This document shows, in pieces, positions 10,331 through 22,300 of a DNA stretch of 64,000 nt. The notes under the pieces were generated by a model, which was given only the letters and a program-made list of their open reading frames with translations, was not told the origin of the DNA and searched no databases. The stretch is from Spongospora subterranea f. sp. subterranea (Eukaryota; Endomyxa: Phytomyxea; Phytomyxea; Plasmodiophorida). The translations under genes were made by a program, and so were the position numbers. Numbering within the stretch: the stretch's first letter is position 1; every line of letters starts with the position of its first letter. The stretch is from assembly GCA_049724395.1 (NCBI GenBank), contig JAUGWO010000152.1, positions 23,203 through 87,202 of the forward strand. The letters are read 5' to 3'.

Positions 10331-12660
10331 TGTCCCTCTGGAAAAATAAACTCCAAGACACGTGAGATTCGACCTGAGCGATATGAGCCCCATATATCTT
10401 ATATAATGTCCTCAAATACTAAGATCAGATCGATTGCGAAAACTACATCAAACGCATCGTTCGTTCCTCAATACATCGGCCATAATTCGCCTCTCAGCCT
10501 TCCGCTTTGGTCCATTAGCCGTCCTAAGTATGTGGAGCACATTGACCATCAGGATACTGGTACATTGATGATGTCGGAAAGGTCAATGGGTGCCCCGGTT
10601 GGCCGGCTGGTTTCAATCAGAAACATGACCGGGGTTGTCGCCATGATCAAGGGAATCTGACGACCCACGGATCAGCATATACATTGGATCTGTCTCAGAT
10701 TACAATCAATCGTTCACGGTCGGTCATCGTGTTTCTGTCTCAGCTCCGCCCCTCAAAGACTGCCCCAATTCATGTCAAATACGATCGCGCCCCAAATCCC
10801 CCTCGTGAAGATATCCCTGGGCGATCGGCTGGTTTCAGGGGCCAACTTGTCTTACGGGCTGATCTGGTCGTGGGCTATATTGGTCGGCGCTTGCGTCCTG
10901 GTCACCTATCGCCTGTGTTCGATGGGATTAGCCAGATCGATTACTCACACGATTGTTTCAGGTGGAATTTACTATTAAGCAAATCAAAGCGTTCACAAAC
11001 TGAGTTCGTTTTTGCGCCATGATATCGCTTCTCAACTGATCCCCCTCTCGGTTCCGTCGAGAATGTCGCCCAGAATAATCGACCCGTAATACTGTTTGGT
11101 GGATTGGGAAGATCGTGCCCATCTTCCTAATAATATGTAGTTTTCAGCCGAAACGCACGAGTATTTCATTGCAGATTAGTTTTGACATCCCATTGAACGT
11201 CGCCGATTGTTTGCTCGTGGTCATCACCTTTGTGGGAATTTTTTTAAGGTTTTTCGTTGATGGTGTGTCGCCATGATCAGTATTGGTGAGCGCCTATTCC
11301 CCATACGTTGGCCAGAGCTGGTCGGGCTGTTGCGACCAGAAGGACGTCCACATTCAACGGTGTAATCCTGACGCTATTGAAGGGACTGAACACGCTGCCG
11401 ATCGTGCTATGGCCAATCTGGCGCCGGACGCAATCCCGGCGATCGCATCGACCTGTTCATGATCGCTGGTAATGATCTTGTCAAATGAGGAACAGGTGGT
11501 TCAGTTCATCTCGAAGGTGGTCGGCGAATTGCGAGGCCGATGAGACCAATGGGGGTCGGCAATGATTGTGTCCTGTGGAGAATGGCCATAATATAGTCTG
11601 AATTGAGATCCCAAACAGCGATAACAGGTGCCGTACTCGAGATTCTTGTCCGAAACTTGTTCACGACAAAATTTCAGATATCATTGAAGGAACATCATTG
11701 GTAATTTCATTTATCACATGATAAATGAATTCTCTTTGTTCATTGCAACAATCGCCTGGGGTATTCTCTATTGCGGGATCGGGTTCTGATTGCCAACATC
11801 ACGATCGTGATCATTGGGTGTGAATCGCCCCATATCAACGAGCGACGGGCAAGCGAGAGCAATTCGCATGACGTGTAGGACCTTATCATGGTCAGACTTT
11901 TACCAACCAGAGCGTTGCCACCGTTGTCGCCAACTTCGTTTGCCGTTTCGATGCCATCGTTTCCCTGTTCGAATGAGCCAAACCAGGTGTGTTCGGATCG
12001 GGGCCGACTACGATAACAAAACAATGACATGGGTCTCGTTTATCGCAACGAATTGACAGTGAAAATGGAATTCTCAGCGTTTTTTTCCCGGTGATTCTCT
12101 GTAATTGGTTCAAACCATGAACGATGAGTGGCGATCCCGGCGATGACCCCATTCGATAATGCTGAGCGAGAAACCATGCAGATCGTATTGAATCATGTTG
12201 ATCGCCACGACTTTTTACGGTTCCATGGCCCATTTCATCAAACAATCATTGAAACAGGGGTCGTTAGCTGTCCTTGAAGTATAAATCGGGGAGGTGGCGG
12301 GAGATAAAACGCACACAAACTATATGGTCGATGAGTTTGTTGACGAGGAACGAGTTTCAATGGCATGTAACCGGTACCAAGCATCAAGACGCCCACAAAG
12401 ATATCAATACCTAAATGTTCACAATATTTGTTGTAACTGTGATCAACAACAAAAATTTCCTGGTTTCGCTACACCAATCAGGTTAGACGATTCGCTTGAA
12501 CCCGGTCTACGATGAGAATATCGGAGAAGGAGATAACCAGCACGATGCACTATTTTTTATATAAATAGCGACTGAAACCGTGTAGACCGCTGATTGAGAG
12601 TGGCCCCGATGGTGTGGATGGTGATGTGAATTGAACCGATTAGACATGAGCGATTAACAA
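10331..12660. other. Long stretch without a recognised gene
   Basis: Only short frames occur, with no family I recognise and no clear exon/intron pattern. The composition is uneven, with many GATC- and CGATC-type words between about 10,600 and 12,250. It could be decayed mobile DNA, or the 3' flank of the CCR4 gene that ends at 12,666. I see no tRNA, LTR or tandem repeat here. Confidence 0.4.
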
Positions 12661-12665
12661 TTGAC

Positions 12666-15600
12666 CTATGATGCAGCAAGCCAATCGAAATCGGCCACCA
12701 AAGGTAAATGATCGGAAGGGAATCGCGGGCTGGGCAGCGCTGTGAACTCGCCCACAATCTCGTCCGACGGCATGTCGAGATTGCCCAAAACCCGGAGATG
12801 GTTTTTCGTGAAGAAAATATAGTCGAGAACGCCTACGAACGATCCCGTGTAGTTGGTATAACGAGGTTCGTGAGGACCATATGCCGACATCAAAGGCAGA
12901 CGATGGGTTACGGCCTCGGGAGGAGGTAATACGTCATAATCCGACGCCATGTGAAATACCTATTAAGGATGAAAACAAACGACGTAAGAACACGAAAATG
13001 CAATAAAAAAAGTTAGCTTGGTAAACAACTAAGCGAGGTGATGAATCACAAAACTGACTGACCTCATGATCAGGATGGACCCGTTCAGTCTGTATGAGTT
13101 CATAAACAGGAGAATCGGGTTTAGAATTGAAATCCCCACAGAGCACCAAAGGCATGTTTCGGCTCAGAACCAACTTTTCCAGCTCTTGACAGAGGATGAA
13201 AGTCTGCCACAGTTTGACGTCCTGTTCAACGGCACTGATCAGATAATCGAAGCAATAGAAACTTTTGATCAACATCAAAACTTGCATAACAAACACATCC
13301 ATTTACAACAAAATTTACAAACCTCAAACTCAGGATCCCAGAAGATGTGAGTATTGGCCACACAGAGACGGCGTTTGCGATGACGGCGTTGGGCAGACCC
13401 AGTGATGTTCGTGGCTTGTGTCGCTGGAGTAAGCTCCTCCAGCACGACGACTAGCGCAATGTTCCCTCGAGATAGCCGTCGTAAAGCAGCACTTCGAAAT
13501 TCACTACGACCATCAAGACGCTGGCGGGCGGCCTCGTTGAACTCAATAGAATATTGTTCCATCAGAGCGAATGCTTGCGTTCTGCAAATAGCACAATTGA
13601 GATAACATACATGTCGTGACAAAATACAAGCAAGACAGAACACACAGCAAACTTCTTTGAAACAAAACCCAGAACAAAAACAGATAATTCAGCGAAATGA
13701 AGTGATCCGACCTGTAAAATATTGCACACCCATCCATAGCGTTAGACTTATGACCCATAGCTGTTCTGGTCTTCATCTTGAAAATACCATCATATCCGAG
13801 AGCCTTCAACTGAGGTTGAAAAAACCTATTGCACATTTTTCAGCAAATCAAAAAGAGCAAATTCTTATACAAACAGGCACATACTCTTCGAAGTGGTCTC
13901 CTTGTACTTCCTGTAGACAGATAATGTCGGCATGTTGCGCCTCCAGTTCCTTCAAAATCAGATTTCGCCGATAATTCCATAGCAACGCCCACAAAGCGCA
14001 ATAACTGTCAAAAATTTGTTGAGAGTGTTATTGCGCGTTGGCTTTTACAAAACTCCAACTCAACAATAACCAGGAAGACATGCAGAACGAAAAAAGACCT
14101 GATCGCAATACTTACGGGAAGACCTGTCTAGTGGCATATATTGCCGCTAGGGTATTATAGCATACAACACGAAACGCTGCTTGAGTGGGCGCTCCATTAT
14201 GATGGTAGACGAATGGGCGAGGAGGAGCTGCTTCTGGTTCTGGCAGCACGGGCGATGTGGCTTTGGACATGCCGATGGCAACGGGCAACGTGGAGTCTGA
14301 AGGCGTTAAGCGGACCTGATTCGGCACCCGTTATTGAAACAGGAAAACGAAGTCGATAGTGTTTTGAAAATGAAAAAAACAAGCATGTAGGCACACAGGT
14401 CGGGGCGCTGGACGGCCGATTTACAGTGGCATGTGATAATGCTGACAAATGACCGAGATCACGGCCTGGCAAAATGACTGTCCGACCTTGCTGAAAGATC
14501 AACCACCAAAAAAAAAAGTTGAAACACAAGTAACAAGAAAACAATACGGATACAGTTTGGGTATAAAGAGGACAATACCTCTATCTGAATCATGCGGCCA
14601 ACATCATCGGCACGTGGTGTGTATAGTTTGTCGTGCGATACAATGGTCCAGATGTTCTTCAGCTGTGGTGGAAATCGCCTATTCAGCCTGAGATTTTCGA
14701 TCATTAGATAACCCATGCTTTAAGGGCATTCACGTGAAACTATTACATTTGATAGTCGGAAGAAAGGATCTCGCCAATCTCAGCAGGTGTTTCCTGACCA
14801 GTCGACATTTTATCATCCATATCCATATCGTCATCTTCCCTGAAAAAAAAAAACGTCAAAGAGATATTTGCGACTTGAAAGGATAACATTGGACACTCCA
14901 ACTACATTGATAATAAAATGACAGCAGACGGTGACTGTATCTGCATCAGGAAAATTACCAAAAAAAAAAGCCAAAAAATTCCGAGTATTTTGAGGAAACA
15001 ACAAAACTGCGCTCCCTTCACAAAGCAATTCTCGAAACAGAGCTCGCGACCGAGAATGACAGTGCAAAAAAAACCACGACACAGCCATGTGAAGTCAACC
15101 GAAAGAAAATCGTAACATCTTTGATAGGTGGAAAAAATTACCAGATATGTTGATTTTCATCGGAAATAAGGTCAGGATGTCCGCTGCGTGCCTTTTGGTA
15201 GCGAGGAGCAGCGTGCATCTGCCGATGAGCAGGCCATTGATTCCGACCAATGCTCGGAGGAACAAAAATAGGACAGGTGAATGGGAATGCTGCACTTCAA
15301 ACACATCAAGCACTGGAGTTTGGCGCCACCATTACAGTGGGTCACTGAACAGATGCGCTGCTGGCCGCGGCGCCATGTCACCTGCAGGCCATCATCGATT
15401 GACATGTCGGCAGCCGTTTGTGATCCTTCAGCATCCTGAACGAAAACATATCTGAAACAAGTCCACGCAACTCATGTTCGATTCCAAAGATTTCGTTGGG
15501 ATTTAGCAAAAAAAAAATATTGAAATAAAAATTTTTACAAGCCCAATCAAACTCGTTTCGATGATGATCTTCTCTTTGCCGGCAACGACATTGTGCCAAC

Positions 15601-15927
15601 CGAGAATTTTAAGTTCGTGATTATAAAATCAACAAGAAGAATTTGAAAAAAACTAAACGTTATTACCTTCAACAGCACATACGGCCGTAATTCACAATTT
15701 TGCACAGGTGGATTATGTAGAATCCTCACGCTAGAAATCTGCGTCGAGTTCGAGATGGTCCTGGAAACAGCCGGTGTGGCTGGCAGGAATTCGGCTTCAA
15801 TAAAGTGATCCGGGCGAGGTGTCGCAGTTGGCGGAAACCCGTCCGATCGAGATCGGTGCGGTGCACGTCCCGACGCGTCCGCCGCCGTCGATGGCGACGG
15901 TGCGGCACCATCCCCAACGGCGAACAT
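12666..15927 (-). CDS. CCR4: CCR4 deadenylase, plant/protist type (CCR4-NOT catalytic subunit)
   Basis: An Mg-dependent 3' exonuclease of the EEP fold that shortens mRNA poly(A) tails in the CCR4-NOT complex. The C-terminal nuclease is clear: FRVVCYNTLAAIYATRQVF, YCALWALLWNYRRNLI, HADIICLQEVQGDHFEEY (catalytic Glu), YDGIFKMKTRTAM, NAMDGCAIFYR, VANTHIFWDPEFE, PLVLCGDFNSKPDS and the final LPSPRFPSDHLPLVADF (catalytic Asp-His). Exons include 12666-12953ish, 13063-13221 and 13323-13581, with matching phases (for example ...FYR|TQAF across 13581). Upstream exons give YTPRADDVGRM (about 14,590), a Cys-rich segment (CSVTHC...LQCLMC...YFCSSEHW, about 15,230-15,350) and RILHNPPVQNCELRPYVLLK near 15,680. 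This domain order matches plant CCR4 and lacks the leucine-rich repeats of fungal and animal CCR4/CNOT6. The start ATG at 15,927 is provisional. Confidence 0.9.
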
Positions 15928-16892
15928 TGCAATCTAACGAAGATAACGCACGCCGACGACGTCCGCAGTCCGCGCGGCGCAGCCGCTCCACTAATACTAT
16001 AAGGTCCGATTAGGAATGTAATCGCCGAGCGGGGTCCGCACCCACATGTCATTTGAACGGGATCACGTTGCCAACGCATGACACGGTGCAAGTGGAAGAA
16101 CGTCCGGTGAAATCGTGTCAGTAACGCGATGTGTGACTTGAACTGGTGTGGGGAAACGTGTCTGTGATGGAACCAGGCGATGACTCTAAACGGCATGGGG
16201 AAACAATGCCATCATAGATCGACGGTCGGCCACGAGCGACGGACAGTTTTTTTTGGGAAAGCTGCGATTCAAACCACGATGGTCTGGTGGAGTTTATTGT
16301 TCGCTTAAACCGGCTTAAATTGTTTTGGTACTCGGTCCGGTTTTTCGCTTTTCTTTGCTTTGAACTGTCACCCCTGAGTCCATGTATAATTATTTTTGAT
16401 ATAAACGGGTCTTTCCAGTCTTGACTGGTCTTCAAAGCCTGGTTCTGGTCAGTACGATTTTTCTGTTCAGAATAACTGTTCTATTCGCATTTTTACTTTT
16501 TTTTGTACTTTCCTGGCAAAAGATCATTGAAATTTGTAGAAAGCCGCTTCTTTCGTGGAGAATTATTTGCGGCAGATCTCTGAAGAATCTGTCTCTCACA
16601 TCATATCTCCCGAGTGCGAGATGTCAACCTTGTCGGATGTTGGGGTAAGCCGCTGTCACCCTTCGCCGAATTCCCGCCGTCAACGCCCACATTTGTCGCT
16701 ACACCCCACTCCAGCAAAGCTAATGTCGCGCTCTTCTCCATTAACAAAAAACCTTTCAACTTTTCAGCTGAGCACGACGATTTGTGATTCTGAGGTCAAG
16801 TTCGAGGGTGCGCAACTTGATTAACCTATTGCTAAGAAGCGAGGACTTTTGCTGTTGTGAATCCTCTCAGTAAACTTGAATATTTGCTTATG
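15928..16892. other. Upstream flank of CCR4, no supported gene
   Basis: Short frames on both strands show no recognised motif. The GC-rich part near 15,830-16,000 overlaps the CCR4 N-terminal exon; beyond it the sequence becomes AT-rich. A plus-strand frame at 16,555-16,824 (starting MENYLRQISEES) is Ser-rich and could be an exon of an unknown gene, but nothing else supports it. Confidence 0.35.
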
Positions 16893-17085
16893 AATGACAG
16901 ACCGTTCAGATTTACACGTCGACCATAAAGAAGACTCCGATATTCTCACCGACTGCGGTTTCTAAACCTGTTGCTCAGAAATTACAGCACTGGATATACA
17001 AAAGTTCAAATATGAAATTGCATATGTTAAGATTAAGAGAACGCATGGCCAGATTTGATGACTTTTTAGGAGCAGCGGTAGAATC
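16893..17085 (+). repeat. Diverged duplicated segment, copy 1a
   Basis: The stretch starting ACAGACCGTTCAGATTTACA matches 19,112-19,255 over several blocks, for example CAGATTTGAT...AGCGGTAG(A/G)ATCG. The two copies are in the same orientation and have diverged, and the second is about 50 bp shorter. No coding function is recognised, although a 104-aa frame (17,012-17,326) begins inside this copy. Confidence 0.55.
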
Positions 17086-17819
17086 GATTGTGGTGAATGT
17101 TCAAACACTTAGTCTAGCTACATCAACTTGTCTGAGGAATATCCCCGATGAACACAGAGTTAGACCACTACAAACTGCTGATTTTGTTTGGCCTGGAGTG
17201 GAAGAGATACGGCTATTGGTTGGCATTTGTGGTATGTTGATCACCATATCAGTCTGGCTTGTTTTGGTACGTGAGACTTTTCCAATCAGGTTGACCAGCA
17301 ATATATGTAATCGATCAATGCCCTAAATACTCATGTTTATTCTTGCTCGGAGAGAGGGTTCCACCATTTGGAACCTCTTTTGCCGCATATGGATCATTGA
17401 AATTACCAATAACGACGGGACGGGACTGTGAGAATATGATCCAATTTGAAGGGGGGAATTGGTCCTCTGTTGGCAAAACCCCTGAGGGAGAAATGGAGAA
17501 GGGGTTAGGGAACTACTGTTCGGTGCTCAGAAATAGATTGAGAAGTCGCCAATACCACATGTTGATCAACTTATTAATGGCCAAAATCTATGATCATTAT
17601 TAGTTTGATACACCAGTCGGTGACCATGAATTGGCCAATTCAGGCTATTCTTGTCTCCGTTTGCAAATTTCCTTCTGACTCCAGTCGCTCGCTGAAGGTC
17701 CCCTCATTGTCATATCTTTAATTAACTGATTAAATTCAATCCTACTCAAGCAAGATGAAATTATCTAACAGTGATTACGTTCATCGCGCAAGACGAGTCA
17801 GGCGGCGCGTTCGTGCTGT

Positions 17820-17965
17820 GTCCGAGCTAAAGCACGATGTGCAACCGAGCACCCGTGTCAACGCCTCCATCGCGCTGAAACCTGTATCGATCGGGTTCAG
17901 CAAGCCAAGTACTCTAGAGAACAGAAGCCTGTTTCCCCAGCTACAACGAGCTTAAGTTCTTGTCG
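17820..17965 (+). repeat. Diverged duplicated segment, copy 2a
   Basis: This segment matches 18,735-18,900 in the same orientation. Both copies have an open frame with a shared motif: IALKPVSIGFSKPS...ENRSLFPQLQRA here and IALKPVLTVSSKQ...VNRSLVPQPKRA there. Conservation at the protein level suggests an old duplicated coding exon of an unrecognised gene. Confidence 0.55.
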
Positions 17966-18312
17966 TTGTTGTCCTGTTGACTGCGACTCATTCGCCAGAT
18001 CGATGTCTCAGCTGATGAACGCGCCTGGTTTTCTGTCATTCTTTTGCATCGTTCATTCTTCAAATATATTGATTTCAACGAAAAAGTATTAGTTAACGTG
18101 ACCTTGATAGCTTTTTCTAAGTAGGAAATTAATGGTGTTAAGATCCCGGTTCGTGCAGCGTCCTTCAGCTCGTTTAACTTCTTTGTAGTTGAAGCTATCT
18201 TGAAGGACAAAGCTGCTTCTTGTTTAGCCGATTGTTGTAAAAATACAGCAATTGGCTTATGGTTCAGCCAAGGTAGCATCTCCTGCATCTCTTCTGTGAT
18301 ACGGGGTTGCAT
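17941..18312 (-). CDS. Hypothetical small helical protein
   Basis: A minus-strand frame begins MQPRITEEMQEMLPWLNHKP and continues with a likely coiled-coil stretch (SAKQEAALSFKIASTTKKLN). A GT-AG pair (AAG|GTCACG ... AACCAG|GCGCG, about 18,013-18,095) could join it to a short Ser-rich tail. I recognise no family. It overlaps the repeat at 17,820-17,965 on the other strand, so one of the two readings may be wrong. Confidence 0.3.
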   Translation of the reverse strand: MQPRITEEMQEMLPWLNHKPIAVFLQQSAKQEAALSFKIASTTKKLNELKDAARTGILTPLISYLEKAIKVTLTNTFSLKSIYLKNERCKRMTENQARSSAETSIWRMSRSQQDNNDKNLSSL

Positions 18313-18734
18313 GATGATCGGTCAATCCTGAAAAAGTGTTTTTAGGGTATTTGGGGGTTAGGGATTTAGGATTATGTAGTTCCGATTAAGAAACCAGTAC
18401 TTTGTAAAGAAGGTTTCAATCTAAGATGACTCAAATTCGTTTCTGTTCTGTAGGAACGTCTTCTCGCTACGAATTCCGTCGTGGATTTTTAGCCTTTGAA
18501 TGGTGTCTGCAATTGCATCCTGATAAATTGAAGATGGTGGTTCTGCAGCTTTTGGAATGTATTTTGCGCCTAAACCTAGAACTTTCAAATCTGGAATGGA
18601 GCGGAAGTTCGGAGGGAGTAGATTATGAAATCTAGTATTCGTGATGGCCGTATTTAGTGAGTTCTGCGGGTACGTTGTTTTGCCATAGATGAATTTACGC
18701 GCCTTGAATTTGGTTTGGAACTTGTATTGCCTTT

Positions 18735-18900
18735 TCTTGCGGAGACGTCGTATGCGGAACCGAGCGAAAATGGCAACGATGTGTTCGACTCAATCGCGCT
18801 GAAACCTGTACTAACCGTCTCCAGCAAGCAAATGATCGCGCCTGTCATTGTGAACAGAAGCCTGGTTCCCCAGCCAAAACGAGCTCAAGTTCTTCCAGCT
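18735..18900 (+). repeat. Diverged duplicated segment, copy 2b
   Basis: Partner of 17,820-17,965. The frame reads SIALKPVLTVSSKQMIAPV, then NRSLVPQPKRAQVLPARSAT. This copy is longer at the 3' side than 2a. Confidence 0.55.
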
Positions 18901-19111
18901 CGATCTGCCACGGCTACTGCTGCTTATTCGGCAGATGGGAATATGAATGTGCACACAATAATCGGTATAATAAAATCATCTTGACCAGCCGCCCGCGGGT
19001 GACTGCCTCCCCCGGCCGCGGGTTACCCGTTACCATGTACCAGGCATAAAACCAAATACAACCGCGAACTGGACCAGATAGGTAGCCAAATGGTTTCTAT
19101 CTCTATCACGT

Positions 19112-19255
19112 ACAGACCGTTCAGATTACATGTCAAGCATAAGACTTTGACACCGATATTTTCATCGAGTTAAAGACGAAGTGAATGAACCAAGGGTGAA
19201 GAAAACTTATTGTCAGATTTGATCACACGTTGGGAATCAGCGGTAGGATCGCGAG
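19112..19255 (+). repeat. Diverged duplicated segment, copy 1b
   Basis: Partner of 16,893-17,085. It ends about 50 bp before the 79-bp satellite array. The copy order along the chromosome is 1a, 2a, 2b, 1b, which a single tandem duplication does not explain. Confidence 0.5.
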
Positions 19256-19307
19256 CTTGTCTGGCCACGAATGCCCAACCCGGCACACGGCACACCTGTC
19301 AACTCTA

Positions 19308-22300
19308 TCCAAGTCCCCCGTCATGGTTTACTGTTACCATCAGTCGTCTTCCTGTTAATGCGCCCTTGTCATGTTAACACCTGGTCCACCAAGTCCCCGT
19401 CATGGTTTACTGTTACCATCAGTCGTCTTCCTGTTAATGCGCCCTTGTCATGTTAACACCTGGTCCACCAAGTCCCCGTCATGGTTTACTGTTGCCATCA
19501 GTCGTCTTCCTGTTAATGCGCCCTTGTCATGTTAACACCTGGTCCACCAAGTCCCCGTCATGGTTTACTGTTACCATCAGTCGTCTTCCTGTTAATGCGC
19601 CCTTGTCATGTTAACACCTGGTCCACCAAGTCCCCGTCATGGTTTACTGTTACCATCAGTCGTCTTCCTGTTAATGCGCCCTTGTCATGTTAACACCTGG
19701 TCCACCAAGTCCCCGACATGGTTTACTGTTGCCATCAGTCGTCTTCCTGTTAATGCGCCCTTGTCATGTTAACACCTGGTCCACCAAGTCCCCGACATGG
19801 TTTACTGTTGCCATCAGTCGTCTTCCTGTTAATGCGCCCTTGTCATGTTAACACCTGGTCCACCAAGTCCCCGTCATGGTTTACTGTTGCCATCAGTCGT
19901 CTTCCTGTTAATGCGCCCTTGTCATGTTAACACCATGGTCCACCAAGTCCCCGTCATGGTTTACTGTTGCCATCAGTCGTCTTCCTGTTAATGCGCCCTT
20001 GTCATGTTAACACCTGGTCCACCAAGTCCCCGACATGGTTTACTGTTGCCATCAGTCGTCTTCCTGTTAATGCGCCCTTGTCATGTTAACACCTGGTCCA
20101 CCAAGTCCCCGACATGGTTTACTGTTGCCATCAGTCGTCTTCCTGTTAATGCGCCCTTGTCATGTTAACACCTGGTCCACCAAGTCCCCGACATGGTTTA
20201 CTGTTGCCATCAGTCGTCTTCCTGTTAATGCGCCCTTGTCATGTTAACACCTGGTCCACCAAGTCCCCGACATGGTTTACTGTTGCCATCAGTCGTCTTC
20301 CTGTTAATGCGCCCTTGTCATGTTAACACCTGGTCCACCAAGTCCCCGACATGGTTTACTGTTGCCATCAGTCGTCTTCCTGTTAATGCGCCCTTGTCAT
20401 GTTAACACCTGGTCCACCAAGTCCCCGTCATGGTTTACTGTTGCCATCAGTCGTCTTCCTGTTAATGCGCCCTTGTCATGTTAACACCTGGTCCACCAAG
20501 TCCCCGTCATGGTTTACTGTTGCCATCAGTCGTCTTCCTGTTAATGCGCCCTTGTCATGTTAACACCTGGTCCACCAAGTCCCCGTCATGGTTTACTGTT
20601 GCCATCAGTCGTCTTCCTGTTAATGCGCCCTTGTCATGTTAACACCTGGTCCACCAAGTCCCCGTCATGGTTTACTGTTGCCATCAGTCGTCTTCCTGTT
20701 AATGCGCCCTTGTCATGTTAACACCTGGTCCACCAAGTCCCCGTCATGGTTTACTGTTGCCATCAGTCGTCTTCCTGTTAATGCGCCCTTGTCATGTTAA
20801 CACCTGGTCCACCAAGTCCCCGTCATGGTTTACTGTTGCCATCAGTCGTCTTCCTGTTAATGCGCCCTTGTCATGTTAACACCTGGTCCACCAAGTCCCC
20901 CATGGTTTACTGTTGCCATCAGTCGTCTTCCTGTTAATGCGCCCTTGTCATGTTAACACCTGGTCCACCAAGTCCCCCATGGTTTACTGTTGCCATCAGT
21001 CGTCTTCCTGTTAATGCGCCCTTGTCATGTTAACACCTGGTCCACCAAGTCCCCGACATGGTTTACTGTTGCCATCAGTCGTCTTCCTGTTAATGCGCCC
21101 TTGTCATGTTAACACCTGGTCCACCAAGTCCCCGTCATGGTTCGTATGTTACTGTTGCCATCAGTCGTCTTCCTGTTAATGCGCCCTTGTCATGTTAACA
21201 CCTGGTCCACCAAGTCCCCGACATGGTTTACTGTTGCCATCAGTCGTCTTCCTGTTAATGCGCCCTTGTCATGTTAACACCTGGTCCACCAAGTCCCCGT
21301 CATGGTTTACTGTTGCCATCAGTCGTCTTCCTGTTAATGCGCCCTTGTCATGTTAACACCTGGTCCACCAACATGGTTTACTGTTGCCATCAGTCGTCTT
21401 CCTGTTAATGCGCCCTTGTCATGTTAACACCTGGTCCACCAAGTCCCCGACATGGTTTACTGTTGCCATCAGTCGTCTTCCTGTTAATGCGCCCTTGTCA
21501 TGTTAACACCTGGTCCACCAAGTCCCCGTCATGGTTTACTGTTGCCATCAGTCGTCTTCCTGTTAATGCGCCCTTGTCATGTTAACACCTGGTCCACCAA
21601 GTCCCCGTCATGGTTTACTGTTGCCATCAGTCGTCTTCCTGTTAATGCGCCCTTGTCATGTTAACACCTGGTCCACCAAGTCCCCGACATGGTTTACTGT
21701 TGCCATCAGTCGTCTTCCTGTTAATGCGCCCTTGTCATGTTAACACCTGGTCCACCAAGTCCCCGACATGGTTTACTGTTGCCATCAGTCGTCTTCCTGT
21801 TAATGCGCCCTTGTCATGTTAACACCTGGTCCACCAAGTCCCCGTCCACCAACATGGTTTACTGTTGCCATCAGTCGTCTTCCTGTTAATGCGCCCTTGT
21901 CATGTTAACACCTGGTCCACCAAGTCCCCGACATGGTTTACTGTTGCCATCAGTCGTCTTCCTGTTAATGCGCCCTTGTCATGTTAACACCTGGTCCACC
22001 AAGTCCCCGACATGGTTTACTGTTGCCATCAGTCGTCTTCCTGTTAATGCGCCCTTGTCATGTTAACACCTGGTCCACCAAGTCCCCGACATGGTTTACT
22101 GTTGCCATCAGTCGTCTTCCTGTTAATGCGCCCTTGTCATGTTAACACCTGGTCCACCAAGTCCCCGTCATGGTTTACTGTTGCCATCAGTCGTCTTCCT
22201 GTTAATGCGCCCTTGTCATGTTAACACCTGGTCCACCAAGTCCCCCGTCATGGTTTACTGTTGCCATCAGTCGTCTTCCTGTTAATGCGCCCTTGTCATG

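Noticed and set aside
10600-12250. GATC-rich stretch as a bacterial insert
   Set aside because: No long frame, ribosome-binding pattern or recognised bacterial gene; word composition alone is not enough.
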